From contig CP060501.1 in assembly GCA_024760545.1 (NCBI GenBank), forward strand, positions 1,029,501 to 1,093,500: DNA of 64,000 nucleotides. Reading direction: 5' to 3'. Shown piece after piece: positions 26,944 to 37,530 of the stretch. Position numbers and translations under genes: made by a program. The notes below the pieces were generated by a model. The model searched no databases, was not told the DNA's origin, and saw only the letters and a list, made by a program, of their open reading frames with translations. Numbering within the stretch: the first letter of the stretch is position 1; each line of letters begins with the position of its first letter. Source of the stretch: Nitrospira sp. (GTDB lineage: Bacteria > Nitrospirota > Nitrospiria > Nitrospirales > Nitrospiraceae).

Positions 26944-29900
26944 TCAACCGAGCACGATGCGAATCTGGTGCTCGCCGTCGACGACGAGCAGGATGTTCGT
27001 ATTGTCTGTCGACGCTTTGCCATCCAGTTCAGTCAGCGCCACGCCGCGGCTCACATGACGTGGATTTTCCAATGTGATGTTGTAAACCGCCGAATGATAC
27101 CGGAAACGAATCGAGTACCCCGGCCAGTGACGTGGAATACAAGGATCGATGGAGAGCATGGCACCGCGCAAGCGGAAACCCAGCATCCATTCCATACCGG
27201 CCCGGTAGAGCCAACCCGCTGATCCGCTGTACCAAGTCCATCCCCCGCGCCCAATGTGCGGCGGCTCGGCGTACACGTCACCGGCTACCACGTAGGGCTC
27301 GACTTTGTAGCGCTGGACGTTCGCTCGCGAAGAAATTCGATGAACAGGATTTAACATGCGGAACAACTCGCCGGCCTTGTCCCCGTCACCCAGGGCTGCG
27401 AATGCCAGCACGGTCCAAACGGATGCATGGGTGTATTGGCCGCCGTTTTCTCGAATGCCCGGGACATAGCCCTTGATATAGCCGGGATCCTTCGGCATTC
27501 GGTCGAACGGTGGTGCCAAAAGACGGATCAGCCCGTCCCGCCGATTCACCAGATGCCGTTCCACCGCGGCCATGGCACGTGCCGCGCGGCCTGGGTCTGC
27601 CGCGCCACTGATCACTCCCCAGGACTGGACAATCGAATCGATGCGGCATTCTGGATCTCCCGCGGAACCGAGCGGCGTCCCATCATCGAAGTACGCGCGG
27701 CGGTACCATTCTCCGTCCCAACCGTCCCGCTCGATCGCGGCTTTCAATGCACTGACGTGCAAACGCCACGTTTCAGCACGACCATGCTCACCGCGTTGGG
27801 CCGCCACCTTGGCGAACTCCCAGAGCACGGTATGGAGAAACCAACCCAGCCAGACGCTTTCCCCTTTGCCCAGTTGGCCGACTCGGTTCATCCCGTCATT
27901 CCAATCTCCGGTGCCCATGAGCGGAAGGCCGTGACAACCGACGACAAGGCTTCGGTCCAGCGCGCGCGCGCAATGTTCGAAGAGAGTGGCGCACATCTGG
28001 GACACTCGCGGCTCAAAATAGGATTCATGTTGTCCATCCACTAACACAGGTCCTTCGAGAAATGGCACCATTTCGTCCAGCACGGTCATATCGCCGGTGA
28101 CTTCAAGAAACTGGATCACCGCGTACGGCAACCAGAGCAGATCGTCGGAAATGCGGGTTCGCACGCCGCGTCCGGACGGAGGATGCCACCAATGCTGGAC
28201 GTCACCCTCGAGAAACTGCCGCCCTGCCGCTCGTAGCAGATGCTCGCGTGTGATATCGCGATCCGCCACGCTAAGGGCCATGACGTCCTGGAGTTGATCG
28301 CGAAACCCGTACGCCCCGCTCAACTGATAGAACGCCGCTCGTGCCCAGACGCGGCACACCAGCGTCTGATAGAGCACCCAGCGATTCAACAAGACATCCA
28401 TGGCGCGCTCCGGCGTACGGACCTGTACAACACCCAGCACGTCGTCCCATCGGCGAGTGACCTCACGGAGGAGCGCGTCGACGTCCGCCCCACGGTAGCG
28501 ATGAAGCAGGAGACGCGCCTGCTCTCTCTCCGCTGTCTGACCAAGAAACCAGATAACCTCCGCTTGTTCGCCTGCCTCCAACTCGATCGACAGTTGAAGA
28601 GTCCCACAAGCGTCGAGACCCGCCCCGACCCTACCGGATAATTCACCTCCCTTTTCCAATGCCAGGGGACGGTCAAAAGTCCCATTACGGCCGAGGAATT
28701 CCGTGCGGTCGCCGGTCCACGAGGTGTGTTTTCCGGCAAGATCGGAGAAGGCGATGCGACCAGCGAACTCGCCGCCTAACATACTGCGTGCGAAGAGGGC
28801 GCCGGTCTCCGGATCGATCTCGGTGATGATGTACGGCGCGGAGTCACTGCGGGAGTTCCCAAGTACCCATTCAGCATAGGCCATGACAGAAAGGCGACGC
28901 GAGCGGCCGGACGCATTCTGCAGGGAAAGGCGAGAGATCTTGATCGGATCTTCAGGGGGCACAAATTGCAGCAATTCGAGTAGGACGCCGTGTGAACCAT
29001 GGTGGAAACGGCTATAACCCTGCCCGTGACAGGCGACATAGGGTGCCGGGTCATCACGAATCGGCAGGGCCGTGGGACTCCAAATCTCCTTCGAGTCGTC
29101 ATCGCGAAGATAGAGCACCTCTCCCGACGGATCGGTTACAGGATCATTCGACCAGGGTGTCAATTGATTCTCGCGGCTGTTCAGCGACCATGTAAACCCG
29201 GAGCCTGATTCCGACACGAGGAAGCCGAACGACGGGTTCGCGATGACGTTGATCCAGGGTCGTGGCGTTCGCAGCCCTTCGCCGAGAATCGTGACGTATT
29301 CGCGCCCATCATCTGCGAAGCCGCCCAAGCCGTTGAAGAATTCGAGTTCTCGTTCAGGCAACGGCACGTCCAGACGTCTGCCGGCACGCCGCGTGGGCAG
29401 GTTCAACGGCGCCACACTGTGCCTGCGCTGTAACCGTGTAATCTGCTCCGCCAAGGTGCCGCGCCAGCCGAGTAGGACGACCCGAGCAAGCTGCTGCAGC
29501 AGGATCCGATCTTGTGCGGAGACCAGGTCGGTCCGCAGAAGATAAATACCACCTCGCGCCCCACCGGTATCCGGGCAGAGACGCAATTGACTGCCCCGCA
29601 CCAGCCCTTCCAGCACGCCTTGCAGCCCCTGCTCATACGACGTGGCCTTCTCGTTCAGAATGATCACATCGGTCGATAATTGCCTCATCCGCCAGTATTC
29701 ATGTGCCCGGAGCAACTGCCGGACAATGTCGATGTCATCCGTTTTGTCGATGCAGGCCAACACGATGGGCAGATCGCCTGAAATCCCATGCGCCCACAGC
29801 ACCGCACGGTCCACCGTACCCTCGCTCAGCACCTCGGAGGACGGCCGCATCGACACATCAGCATACAAGACGGCGTTGGCCAGTCGTTGGAACAACTGCG

Positions 29901-32900
29901 CTTCATCGGCCCCGATACCGAGGTGATGTAGTTGTACCCGCGATTGCGTCCAAGCCAGCGAGAGGGCACGCTCAAAGACTCTCGGATCGCTGTACTTGTC
30001 CGCTAACTCCAACACCTGATCTCTGGCGGGGCCGATGATGGTCGAAAACACCACGCGCACGGTCTCACCTGGGGGCACGCGCACCGTGCGGCGCAAGCTC
30101 ATCACCGGATCAAGCACAGACCCGACGGTATTCGAAAGCGGCCGCCCTCCAATCACCGAGACCGCCGTGCGCACATGGTGACCGCGGCCGAGAAACCGGG
30201 CGCGATCCGTTTCATACTGCAGATCCCCGATGCTCTCACCTTCGACCACAACCACCTGGGCCGCCCACACCGTCGCTTCTTCGTCCGATCGTCGGCGACG
30301 AGTAGCAAGCAACACGCCGTAGTCAGGCACAAATTCCGTTTGCACGAACAGATTTGCAAAAGCCGGATGAGCGACATCGGCGGCTTGTGAAACCAGAGAC
30401 AGTTCGGCATAGGAGGTGACTTGCAGCTCGCGCGCACTGGCGCCCATATTGGTCACGGAGATGCGCCGCATTTCGGCATCATCCTCGGAGGACACCACAA
30501 CCTCACACGTCGTACTCCAATCGCCATCCCGGCGGATGATCTCGGCTCGTTCTTCTGAAAAGGACGCTTCATAGGCGTCGGCCTCGGCACCACTGGGCTG
30601 ATACCCGGCCGACCATACAGACCCGGTCACCATGTCGCGCAGAAAAATATGAGAACCCCAGCAGTCCCGCGTCGCATCTTCTCGCCAGCGTGTCACCGCA
30701 ATATCTTGCCATCTGCTATAACCCGACCCTGCCGTGGTCAGCATAACCGCATACCGCCCGTTGGACAGCAGATGCGTCCGAGGTGTTGCCTCATGCGGCG
30801 AGGTAAATCGCCGCGCGACTGGCGGTATGAGGTCGCGGACCTGCGCCGCCGCAGCGACTTCCTCCGCGCGCGGCCGCGTCACCGGCACGTCGCGCGGTGT
30901 CCGTTCCTGGAGCAAGAGTTCAGTAGCTCGCACGATCGGCTCGGCATGAAACCGGCTCCTCATCACTCCGTTGTTCAAGACATTTGCGATCGAGACCAAC
31001 GACATGCCCTGATGATGCGACATATAGGCCCGCACGATGGCCACGTCTTTTCCTTCGGGTACCCGTGTCCCAGTGTAATCCAGCGCTTCATAGAACCCGT
31101 AGGTTCCCCTCCCTCCCGCCTCGGCGAGGCGCGCGAAACCTTGCGTGGCTTCCATGGGATCGATCATCGCCGCGAGTGCCGTGGCATAGGGCGCGATGAC
31201 CACATCCTCACTGAGGCCTCGCTTGAGCCCCAGACCCGGCACGCCAAAGCTGGAATACTGGTACGTCAGATCGAGATCGCGTGCATTATAAGCCGACTCC
31301 GACACACCCCAGGGCACGCCGCGCTCTCTCCCGTACTGAATCTGCCGATGAACGATCAGCTCATACGTCCGGCACAGCAAGCTGCCTGCCGGGAAACGCA
31401 TCACCAACGCCGGCATGAGGTACTCAAAGATGGAGCCCGACCAGGACACAAGCGCCGAACCGTCTCCCACGGGCGTCAGAGCACGGCCCAAGTGGAACCA
31501 ATGCGATGACGGCACGTCGCCCTTGGCGATAGCGATAAAGCTCGACAGTCTGGCCTCCGACGCCAGCAAGTCGTAGCAACTGGGGTCCAGGCTGTTTTCC
31601 GGCACGCGATAGCCAATGGACAACAGTTTGCGTATCGGATCGAAGAGAAATGTGAAATCCATGGCGTGAACCATGTGCTCCACGTTCTGTGCGATCGCCA
31701 TAAGACGACGAGTCAAGACCGTGATATCCGCAACCGATTGCTGGATGGCATCAGCCAACAGGGTGATTCTTGCCAAGGTGGCCTGATCCTGTATGGGGCC
31801 ACTGCGCACGTGTTCCCGCAAGTGCTCGAGCGCACGGAGTGCATCCGCAAACCGTTCAGGAGCAGCCGCCAGCGTAGGCATGGGATGGAAGAACGGCGCG
31901 ATAACCGCCCATTCCGGCGATGGCTCAGACGGATGGTTGAACAGAGCCGCCCGGTCTTTCGCACTGAAGCGGACCCATGGAAGGAACAGCTCCACATCAC
32001 GGAGATGACTATCCACGCATGCCCGGACCGCATCGGCCCAGGCACGCAACTCTCCATCGGGCTCATCACTGCGCTCCTGTCCCAGTGTCTGAGCCATATC
32101 GGAAACCGTATGAGACAAGGCGTTGAGCCTGCCGAACCTGGCCGTCCAGCCGGCGGCATCGACCGGCCTCGATAACAGCTCCATGGCCAGTACGTCGACG
32201 GCTTGGCTCAACTGCTTCTTGGTCACCGTATGAGTTTGTCGCTGATCTGAAACCTCCTCCAGCGCACCGCGTAACAATTGGATGGCATCGTCAATTCCGG
32301 CAAACAAATCGCCTTCGATGGAAGATTGCTGAATCAGCTCGCGACATCCGTTTCCCAATACCAACAAATGTCCCGCGAGGTTTCCGCTGTCGACGGAGGA
32401 CACGTACTTGGGATCCAGCGGTTGAAGAGTACGTGTGTCGTACCAATTGTAGAAATGCCCACGAAATAGCTCGAGACGGCTCATGGTCGCCAGCGTGGCT
32501 TCCAGCCGTTTGGTGGCGTCGAGGGTGCCCAGCCATCCTAGGTCACGGGCGACCAGAGTTGAGAGCAGATAGAGCCCAATATTGGTCGGCGACGTACGAT
32601 GGGCGACGACGGGTTTCGGATCTTCCTGAAAGTTATCAGGCGGCAGCGCATGGTCCTCGGGAGACACGAACGTTTCGAAGAACCGCCAGGTCCGGCGTGC
32701 GATCGATCGAAGCGTCCGCGCATCCGCGGGAGAAATCGGTTCTGCCCTCGTGAGTCGAGGCGGCAGGCTGACCCAGCGAGCCACGGCAGGAGCTGATATC
32801 CAGAGCAGAACGAACGGAGCCGCGGCAGCCCAGGACTCAGAGCGGCCCAACACGGCCACCCCGCCAGCCGCCACGACGGCGAGCATCACACCGCCCGCCA

Positions 32901-35745
32901 TACGACGATACATTCCCGTCAAGTTGCACGTGTAGGCACCTTCGGCTTGAGCCGCAGTCACCCACTCCAACATCCGAGCGTGCGTGAAGACGAGCCGACC
33001 GAGCGTGCGAACAATCGCATCCGTCATGAGCCATGCCTGATGCGCGAGGAAGGTGACGGTCAATGCGATCTGTCTCGCGGCCAACGCTAGGTCGATATTT
33101 GCTCCACGGAAATGGGTGCGCAAGGCAATCCCGGATCGGCGCGGATAGAGTCCGAGCACGAAGGACAACAGCGAGGGAATCGCGATGGTGGTCAGAATGA
33201 ACCCGGCCCAGACCCAGGCAGATGTTTCCGGCAGCATCCATCCGACCATCAGGGTCAGAAACGCCGCGGGAGCCGACAGGGTACGGCGGAGGTTGTCGAG
33301 GATCTTCCAACGGCCGATGGTGGGAATCACCACCGCGCGATGCGGTTCAGACCCGGTATGCCCTCGCCCAAACAGCCAGGGCAACAGCTGCCAATCGCCA
33401 CGCGCCCATCGATGCTGTCTGGCTGCTGCCGCTTCATAGTGGTCAGGAAACGCTTCGAACAGCTCGATGTCGGTCGCCAGCGCTGCGCGCGCGAACAATC
33501 CTTCAAAAAGATCGTGACTGAGCATCGCGTTGTCCGGCACCTTGCCCGCCAGCGCCGCCTCGAATGCGTCGATCTCGTAAATGCCTTTGCCTGTGTAGGA
33601 GCCTTCCTGAAACAAATCCTGGTAGACATCAGACACGGCCGACGCGTAGGGATCGATCCCACTGGGTCCGGAAAACGTCTGTTGATAATACGACCCTGCG
33701 CCGCTGCCCGGGAGCGACGGTGTAATCCGCGGCTGCACAACCCCGTACCCTTCTACAACGCGTCCAGCGAAACGGTCGAACCGTGGCCGGTTCAGAGGGT
33801 GAGCCATGGTACCGATCAACCGGTGCGCGGCTCCATGAGGCAGCCGTGTATCCGCATCCAGTGTGATGACGAACCGGACCGACGGAATCGCCTCAGGGAA
33901 CTGCCCGTTGACGGACATGAAGGTCGTGCTCGTCGAACCGCGTAGCCATTGATTCAACTCATGCAGTTTGCCTCGTTTCCGTTCCCATCCCATCCATACC
34001 TGCTCGGACTCGTTCCAAACTCGCCTGCGGTGAAACAGGGCAAAACGCGATCCGCCCCCGGCTGCGGCTCCATACCGCTTGTTCAGATGCGCGATCCCCT
34101 CCACCGCTCTTGCCAGCAGTTCGGCGTCCCCTGAAATACTTTCGCTTGGAGCGTCTCTCCAGTCTGAGAGCAGCGCGAAACGCAGGTCATCATCCGCATT
34201 CGCCAGATAATGCACTTCCAATCGCTCAACCAGCTCATCGATACTGTTCCGGCTCGTCAGCAACGTGGGGACCACCACCATTGTGCGCAATTCTTTGGGA
34301 ATGCCATTCCGCAATGCCATCCGGGGCAATGACCGCGGCCCGAGGATGGCCATCACGGCACGATTGATAAGCGCCATGGCGAGGTCCGAGGCCGGCACGA
34401 GCGCAATGAGACCGAGACACACCAGGCCTGCGACGGTCACACCCGCTTCGGCGGCATGCCACAGCGGGAAGGCCAGAACCATGGCGGTCATCGCTGCGAG
34501 CGACCCCAGATAGCCAGGTGCAGACGCCTGGACATACCAGCGGAGGAGGCGTCGCTTCCAGGACACCCGGTAACCGAGTTCGCGTTCAAATGCCCGGCGG
34601 CCCTGAGAGATAAGGTAATAGCCGGGATCCGTGTGCCGATCTCGTTCCGGCTGCTCACTCGTGTGCGGCTCAACCCCAGCCAGCCTGGCTCGGTCCACGA
34701 CCCGCGTGGTCACCTCGAGCTCTGAGAGACCCGTGCCGCGCGAGAGATCTTCGATCGCATGGCGGTACGTGTCCCGCGTGACAAAGTCCATCTCGGCATA
34801 GCGGGAGTCGCATCGCAGAATCTGATCGACGAGGCTGACCGCCTCGACAAATTCAGCCCAATTGAATTCAGACGTCAATCGCATGCTCGTAATAATGTTG
34901 CGAACCGTGACGCTCATGGCCGCCTGTTGCAGATGCTCGTCGTGCACCATGTCATCGGCGGTCGAGCCCTGCGCCGCCAGACGTTCGTCGAGCCACAGCA
35001 ACACGGGACGTACCTTCGGGTCCAGGTCACGGAGCCGTTGAACAAGCTGCACGGCAAACGCCGTGTCCAACGGGCTGTGCTCAAATCGGCGTAATGCCTT
35101 GGCCGGTGACTCCAGAACCGACGCGCCGCTCCCCAACAAGCTATCCGCCAGTTCATCAGCTTCCAGCCGGGCCTCTCGGCTATGGACGATCCGCTCGGCC
35201 AGCCTTCGAAGATTCTCCACCAACACGACACGCAGCGAGATTGCCACAGCCCACAATTCACCGATCGTCAACGGTTGCACCCGTTGATAGGCTGTCACAA
35301 AGCGCCGGAGCATGTCAGGGTCGAAACGACTGTCGGTGTGGGCGACGAATGCCCAGGCAACGCCAAATACCCGTGGATGATCCTGCAAATGCCCTGATGT
35401 TAGTTTCGGCAATTGCCGGTAATAGCCGGGAGGCAAATCGTCGATGATTTCGCGAAGTTGTTCGTCGACAATATGGAAATTATCGACGAACCACTCAGCC
35501 GCGGGAGTAATGGCCTTCTCATCGCGAATCGTACGGGCGATACTCTGGTAAGACTTCACCAAGACTCGTCCATTCGCGAGGACTCGTGGCGTCAGTAACC
35601 GGCCCACCCGTGCCTCATCGGTAACGACCTGTGCCGCCGCTAGACTCGCAGCATGCTGTTCGAGCCGTTCGATCCCGAAGAGCTCGGCGCGAATCGGTTC
35701 TTCCAGCTCGGCACTCTTGGCAACAGGTGAAAAAATCGTATTCAT
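26944..35745 (-). CDS. ndvB: Cyclic beta-1,2-glucan synthase homologue (NdvB/ChvB type)
   Basis: A 2,933-residue multidomain membrane enzyme, similar in length to Agrobacterium ChvB. Order: helical N-domain (1-400), membrane pair (about 405-470), GT84 glucosyltransferase with the Asp motif TLDADTRLP (about 630) and QHRWARGDW (about 777), membrane helices (about 815-995), a glycoamylase-like domain (about 1040-1550, PTNIGLYLLS, VPWGVSESAYN), beta-sandwich regions (about 1590-1850 and 2090-2340), and a C-terminal GH94 phosphorylase domain (YGFRDQLQD, WWHPPSGRGVRTRISDD, and the catalytic Asp in GTGDWNDGMN at about 2610). The family makes periplasmic cyclic glucans for osmotic adaptation. No NdvA-type exporter is visible. 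The frame is intact throughout. Confidence 0.92.
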   Translation of the reverse strand: MNTIFSPVAKSAELEEPIRAELFGIERLEQHAASLAAAQVVTDEARVGRLLTPRVLANGRVLVKSYQSIARTIRDEKAITPAAEWFVDNFHIVDEQLREIIDDLPPGYYRQLPKLTSGHLQDHPRVFGVAWAFVAHTDSRFDPDMLRRFVTAYQRVQPLTIGELWAVAISLRVVLVENLRRLAERIVHSREARLEADELADSLLGSGASVLESPAKALRRFEHSPLDTAFAVQLVQRLRDLDPKVRPVLLWLDERLAAQGSTADDMVHDEHLQQAAMSVTVRNIITSMRLTSEFNWAEFVEAVSLVDQILRCDSRYAEMDFVTRDTYRHAIEDLSRGTGLSELEVTTRVVDRARLAGVEPHTSEQPERDRHTDPGYYLISQGRRAFERELGYRVSWKRRLLRWYVQASAPGYLGSLAAMTAMVLAFPLWHAAEAGVTVAGLVCLGLIALVPASDLAMALINRAVMAILGPRSLPRMALRNGIPKELRTMVVVPTLLTSRNSIDELVERLEVHYLANADDDLRFALLSDWRDAPSESISGDAELLARAVEGIAHLNKRYGAAAGGGSRFALFHRRRVWNESEQVWMGWERKRGKLHELNQWLRGSTSTTFMSVNGQFPEAIPSVRFVITLDADTRLPHGAAHRLIGTMAHPLNRPRFDRFAGRVVEGYGVVQPRITPSLPGSGAGSYYQQTFSGPSGIDPYASAVSDVYQDLFQEGSYTGKGIYEIDAFEAALAGKVPDNAMLSHDLFEGLFARAALATDIELFEAFPDHYEAAAARQHRWARGDWQLLPWLFGRGHTGSEPHRAVVIPTIGRWKILDNLRRTLSAPAAFLTLMVGWMLPETSAWVWAGFILTTIAIPSLLSFVLGLYPRRSGIALRTHFRGANIDLALAARQIALTVTFLAHQAWLMTDAIVRTLGRLVFTHARMLEWVTAAQAEGAYTCNLTGMYRRMAGGVMLAVVAAGGVAVLGRSESWAAAAPFVLLWISAPAVARWVSLPPRLTRAEPISPADARTLRSIARRTWRFFETFVSPEDHALPPDNFQEDPKPVVAHRTSPTNIGLYLLSTLVARDLGWLGTLDATKRLEATLATMSRLELFRGHFYNWYDTRTLQPLDPKYVSSVDSGNLAGHLLVLGNGCRELIQQSSIEGDLFAGIDDAIQLLRGALEEVSDQRQTHTVTKKQLSQAVDVLAMELLSRPVDAAGWTARFGRLNALSHTVSDMAQTLGQERSDEPDGELRAWADAVRACVDSHLRDVELFLPWVRFSAKDRAALFNHPSEPSPEWAVIAPFFHPMPTLAAAPERFADALRALEHLREHVRSGPIQDQATLARITLLADAIQQSVADITVLTRRLMAIAQNVEHMVHAMDFTFLFDPIRKLLSIGYRVPENSLDPSCYDLLASEARLSSFIAIAKGDVPSSHWFHLGRALTPVGDGSALVSWSGSIFEYLMPALVMRFPAGSLLCRTYELIVHRQIQYGRERGVPWGVSESAYNARDLDLTYQYSSFGVPGLGLKRGLSEDVVIAPYATALAAMIDPMEATQGFARLAEAGGRGTYGFYEALDYTGTRVPEGKDVAIVRAYMSHHQGMSLVSIANVLNNGVMRSRFHAEPIVRATELLLQERTPRDVPVTRPRAEEVAAAAQVRDLIPPVARRFTSPHEATPRTHLLSNGRYAVMLTTAGSGYSRWQDIAVTRWREDATRDCWGSHIFLRDMVTGSVWSAGYQPSGAEADAYEASFSEERAEIIRRDGDWSTTCEVVVSSEDDAEMRRISVTNMGASARELQVTSYAELSLVSQAADVAHPAFANLFVQTEFVPDYGVLLATRRRRSDEEATVWAAQVVVVEGESIGDLQYETDRARFLGRGHHVRTAVSVIGGRPLSNTVGSVLDPVMSLRRTVRVPPGETVRVVFSTIIGPARDQVLELADKYSDPRVFERALSLAWTQSRVQLHHLGIGADEAQLFQRLANAVLYADVSMRPSSEVLSEGTVDRAVLWAHGISGDLPIVLACIDKTDDIDIVRQLLRAHEYWRMRQLSTDVIILNEKATSYEQGLQGVLEGLVRGSQLRLCPDTGGARGGIYLLRTDLVSAQDRILLQQLARVVLLGWRGTLAEQITRLQRRHSVAPLNLPTRRAGRRLDVPLPERELEFFNGLGGFADDGREYVTILGEGLRTPRPWINVIANPSFGFLVSESGSGFTWSLNSRENQLTPWSNDPVTDPSGEVLYLRDDDSKEIWSPTALPIRDDPAPYVACHGQGYSRFHHGSHGVLLELLQFVPPEDPIKISRLSLQNASGRSRRLSVMAYAEWVLGNSRSDSAPYIITEIDPETGALFARSMLGGEFAGRIAFSDLAGKHTSWTGDRTEFLGRNGTFDRPLALEKGGELSGRVGAGLDACGTLQLSIELEAGEQAEVIWFLGQTAEREQARLLLHRYRGADVDALLREVTRRWDDVLGVVQVRTPERAMDVLLNRWVLYQTLVCRVWARAAFYQLSGAYGFRDQLQDVMALSVADRDITREHLLRAAGRQFLEGDVQHWWHPPSGRGVRTRISDDLLWLPYAVIQFLEVTGDMTVLDEMVPFLEGPVLVDGQHESYFEPRVSQMCATLFEHCARALDRSLVVGCHGLPLMGTGDWNDGMNRVGQLGKGESVWLGWFLHTVLWEFAKVAAQRGEHGRAETWRLHVSALKAAIERDGWDGEWYRRAYFDDGTPLGSAGDPECRIDSIVQSWGVISGAADPGRAARAMAAVERHLVNRRDGLIRLLAPPFDRMPKDPGYIKGYVPGIRENGGQYTHASVWTVLAFAALGDGDKAGELFRMLNPVHRISSRANVQRYKVEPYVVAGDVYAEPPHIGRGGWTWYSGSAGWLYRAGMEWMLGFRLRGAMLSIDPCIPRHWPGYSIRFRYHSAVYNITLENPRHVSRGVALTELDGKASTDNTNILLVVDGEHQIRIVLG

Positions 35746-35970
35746 GAGTTTCCTGCCTCACCCAGAGTCGTCAGGCTGAATCAGCTGCCGAAGCACACCT
35801 GCAGCCGAACAATGAGATCATCAAGTGCGGCAACGAGAAGGCTCGATCGGATTAGGAAGTACGGGTGAGACCGCCTTCGATCCATTTCGCATTGTGAGAA
35901 TAGAATTGTCCGTTACACAAGAACCCGCCGAAGCCCTCTGCCAGCAGGTCACGCTTACGGATTTCAGCCG
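35746..35970. other. Upstream region of the glucan synthase gene
   Basis: Together with the relic that follows, the gene-free stretch to 36324 is about 580 bases. I see no clear sigma-70 promoter for the minus strand. The glucan synthase ATG at 35745 has AGGAAAC 3-9 bases upstream as its ribosome site. Confidence 0.4.
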
Positions 35971-36106
35971 TTAGGCAGGCTCTGCGCACAGAAGCATTTC
36001 GACGCGACGATTCATTTTCCGCCCTTTTTGGGTCTCATTGCTCGCGATAATTGCGTTCTGCCAATCCATTCTGTTGTTATCCGAGACACGTCCCGTCTGA
36101 GTCGCG
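35971..36106 (-). pseudogene. OmpA C-terminal domain relic
   Basis: One minus-strand frame reads ...NAIIASNETQKGRKMNRRVE then MLLCAEPA and stop. The SNxTxxGRxxNRRVE block is the end of an OmpA/MotB peptidoglycan-binding domain and parallels SNDTAEGRAKNRRVEIIVS of the intact gene at 36325. The upstream part is degenerate (ATQTGRVSDNNRMDWQ) and lacks the rest of the domain and a start. It is probably a decayed duplicate of its neighbour. Confidence 0.6.
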
Positions 36107-36324
36107 CGTTTGGAGAGGGCTCACACCTCGATAGGCGTGCTGGAACGGTCATAGGCCAAGGCGCTGTCTCCATGCCCTGAACACTCGGACTTCTTGCTCT
36201 CCTCTCTCTTTCACGATCAGCCTAGAGCGTCCGGAGCGCCTGCATTAGATAGACCACCGTTGTAAACCATGCACTGATCGAGCCGCCTATGCCTCCCAGA
36301 GGTTCCTTCCGCACCACCATTCAG

Positions 36325-37068
36325 CTATGACACAATGATTTCGACACGACGGTTCTTGGCGCGTCCCTCTGCCGTGTCGTTGCTGGCGACCGGGTGACTG
36401 TCCCCGTGGCCTGCTGCTGATACCTGGCTGCTGACACCCCCGTCCCGCAGCGCCTGTGCGGCACTGTCGGCCCGCGCGTTTGACAGCTCCTGGTTGGACG
36501 GATATTTCTTTTTCAACCCGTTCCGGACTGGAATGTTGTCAGTGTAGCCCGCCACATGCACTTGTTTTTCCGGGAAGTCTCTGAGGACGACGCCTACTCG
36601 ATGCAAGACATCAGCCCCTTCGCCCTTCAGCTGGTCTTGCCCGGAATCGAACAGTAGACCGGACGCCAAACTGATCGTCAGGGCACTGCCGGATTGGTGA
36701 ACCAACACCGTGCCCTTGGAAATTTCCGGTTGCAGCGCCCTTAAGAGGTCTTTCTCGGCCTTGGCTTGTTTGGGCGGCTCCACGGCCCTGGATCGGATTG
36801 CCGCGAGTTCACGATCATGATCGGCGAGCTGACGTTGCGCGGCCCCCAGCTCGTCAGCCAGCCGTTGACGCTCTCGCTCTAGCACCGCGAGGCGGTCGGC
36901 AGTGTTGTCTGGTACAATCGCGAGTACCGGCTTGGATGGACATTGCCCGCTCCGCTCATAGCCGTACCAACCCTCACTCGTACATACAGCCGGTTGTTTG
37001 ATATATGAAGAACAGCCTGCGAAAGTGACCAGGCTGGTTACCAGGATGGTGGTTTTTAGTATCTGCAT
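36325..37068 (-). CDS. OmpA-family peptidoglycan-binding lipoprotein
   Basis: 247 aa. MQILKTTILVTSLVTFAGC is a lipoprotein signal with Cys19 at the cleavage site. A coiled coil follows (RLAVLERERQRLADELGAAQRQLADHDRELAAIRSR, about 55-95), then the OmpA C-domain: LASGLLFDSGQDQLKGEGADVL, VHVAGYTDNIPVRN, LSNARADSAAQAL, AAGHGDSHPVASNDTAEGRAKNRRVEI. The TD(N) and NRR residues that grip diaminopimelate are present. ATG 37068 is set by AGGAGGAGATCATC. Likely tethers the outer membrane to the cell wall. Confidence 0.9.
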   Translation of the reverse strand: MQILKTTILVTSLVTFAGCSSYIKQPAVCTSEGWYGYERSGQCPSKPVLAIVPDNTADRLAVLERERQRLADELGAAQRQLADHDRELAAIRSRAVEPPKQAKAEKDLLRALQPEISKGTVLVHQSGSALTISLASGLLFDSGQDQLKGEGADVLHRVGVVLRDFPEKQVHVAGYTDNIPVRNGLKKKYPSNQELSNARADSAAQALRDGGVSSQVSAAGHGDSHPVASNDTAEGRAKNRRVEIIVS

Positions 37069-37530
37069 GATGATCTCCTCCTTCTGAATATCGCGGTTTG
37101 CATCCAGTGCGTCTCCCCCATCTCCCGCATCATGTGAAACATCTCTCATGACCAAGGCGGCGCTTAGTGGCGGTCTTTCAGCAGGTTGCCAAGTGTGAGA
37201 ACGCTCTCCGGCCTTCTTTCTTAGCTTGGCTCGTCAGTGCGGCTCGCGTACCTCCGCAGTCGGTAGGCCATTCCCCGCGCGTCTTGGAAGCCTTGTATCT
37301 CTGCGGCTTCCCTGAGCTCCCCCCGCGAACCCGATGCGTTACACCGCTGTTGCTCATTGAGGACTCGCTCAACATCCTCCGCTCGAATGAAACCATGTAC
37401 ACAATGCCGGAGCCGAAAGAATGGCCACACTTTCGTGTGAGTCCCATCACATGAGACGACACAGCTTTGGTCCTTATCCCGGCAGAGGCGCTGTACGATC
37501 AGAGCGGACCAACACAAGCGCTCGCTCCCA
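37069..37530. other. Gene-free stretch upstream of the OmpA gene
   Basis: Overlapping open frames on both strands between 37167 and 37517 lack ribosome sites and recognisable domains. No repeat shared with other parts of the window was noticed. Confidence 0.35.

Noticed and set aside
30649-31509. Long plus-strand open frames (this and several others) opposite the glucan synthase gene
   Set aside because: High-GC codon bias of the sense gene produces them; none shows a domain or ribosome site.
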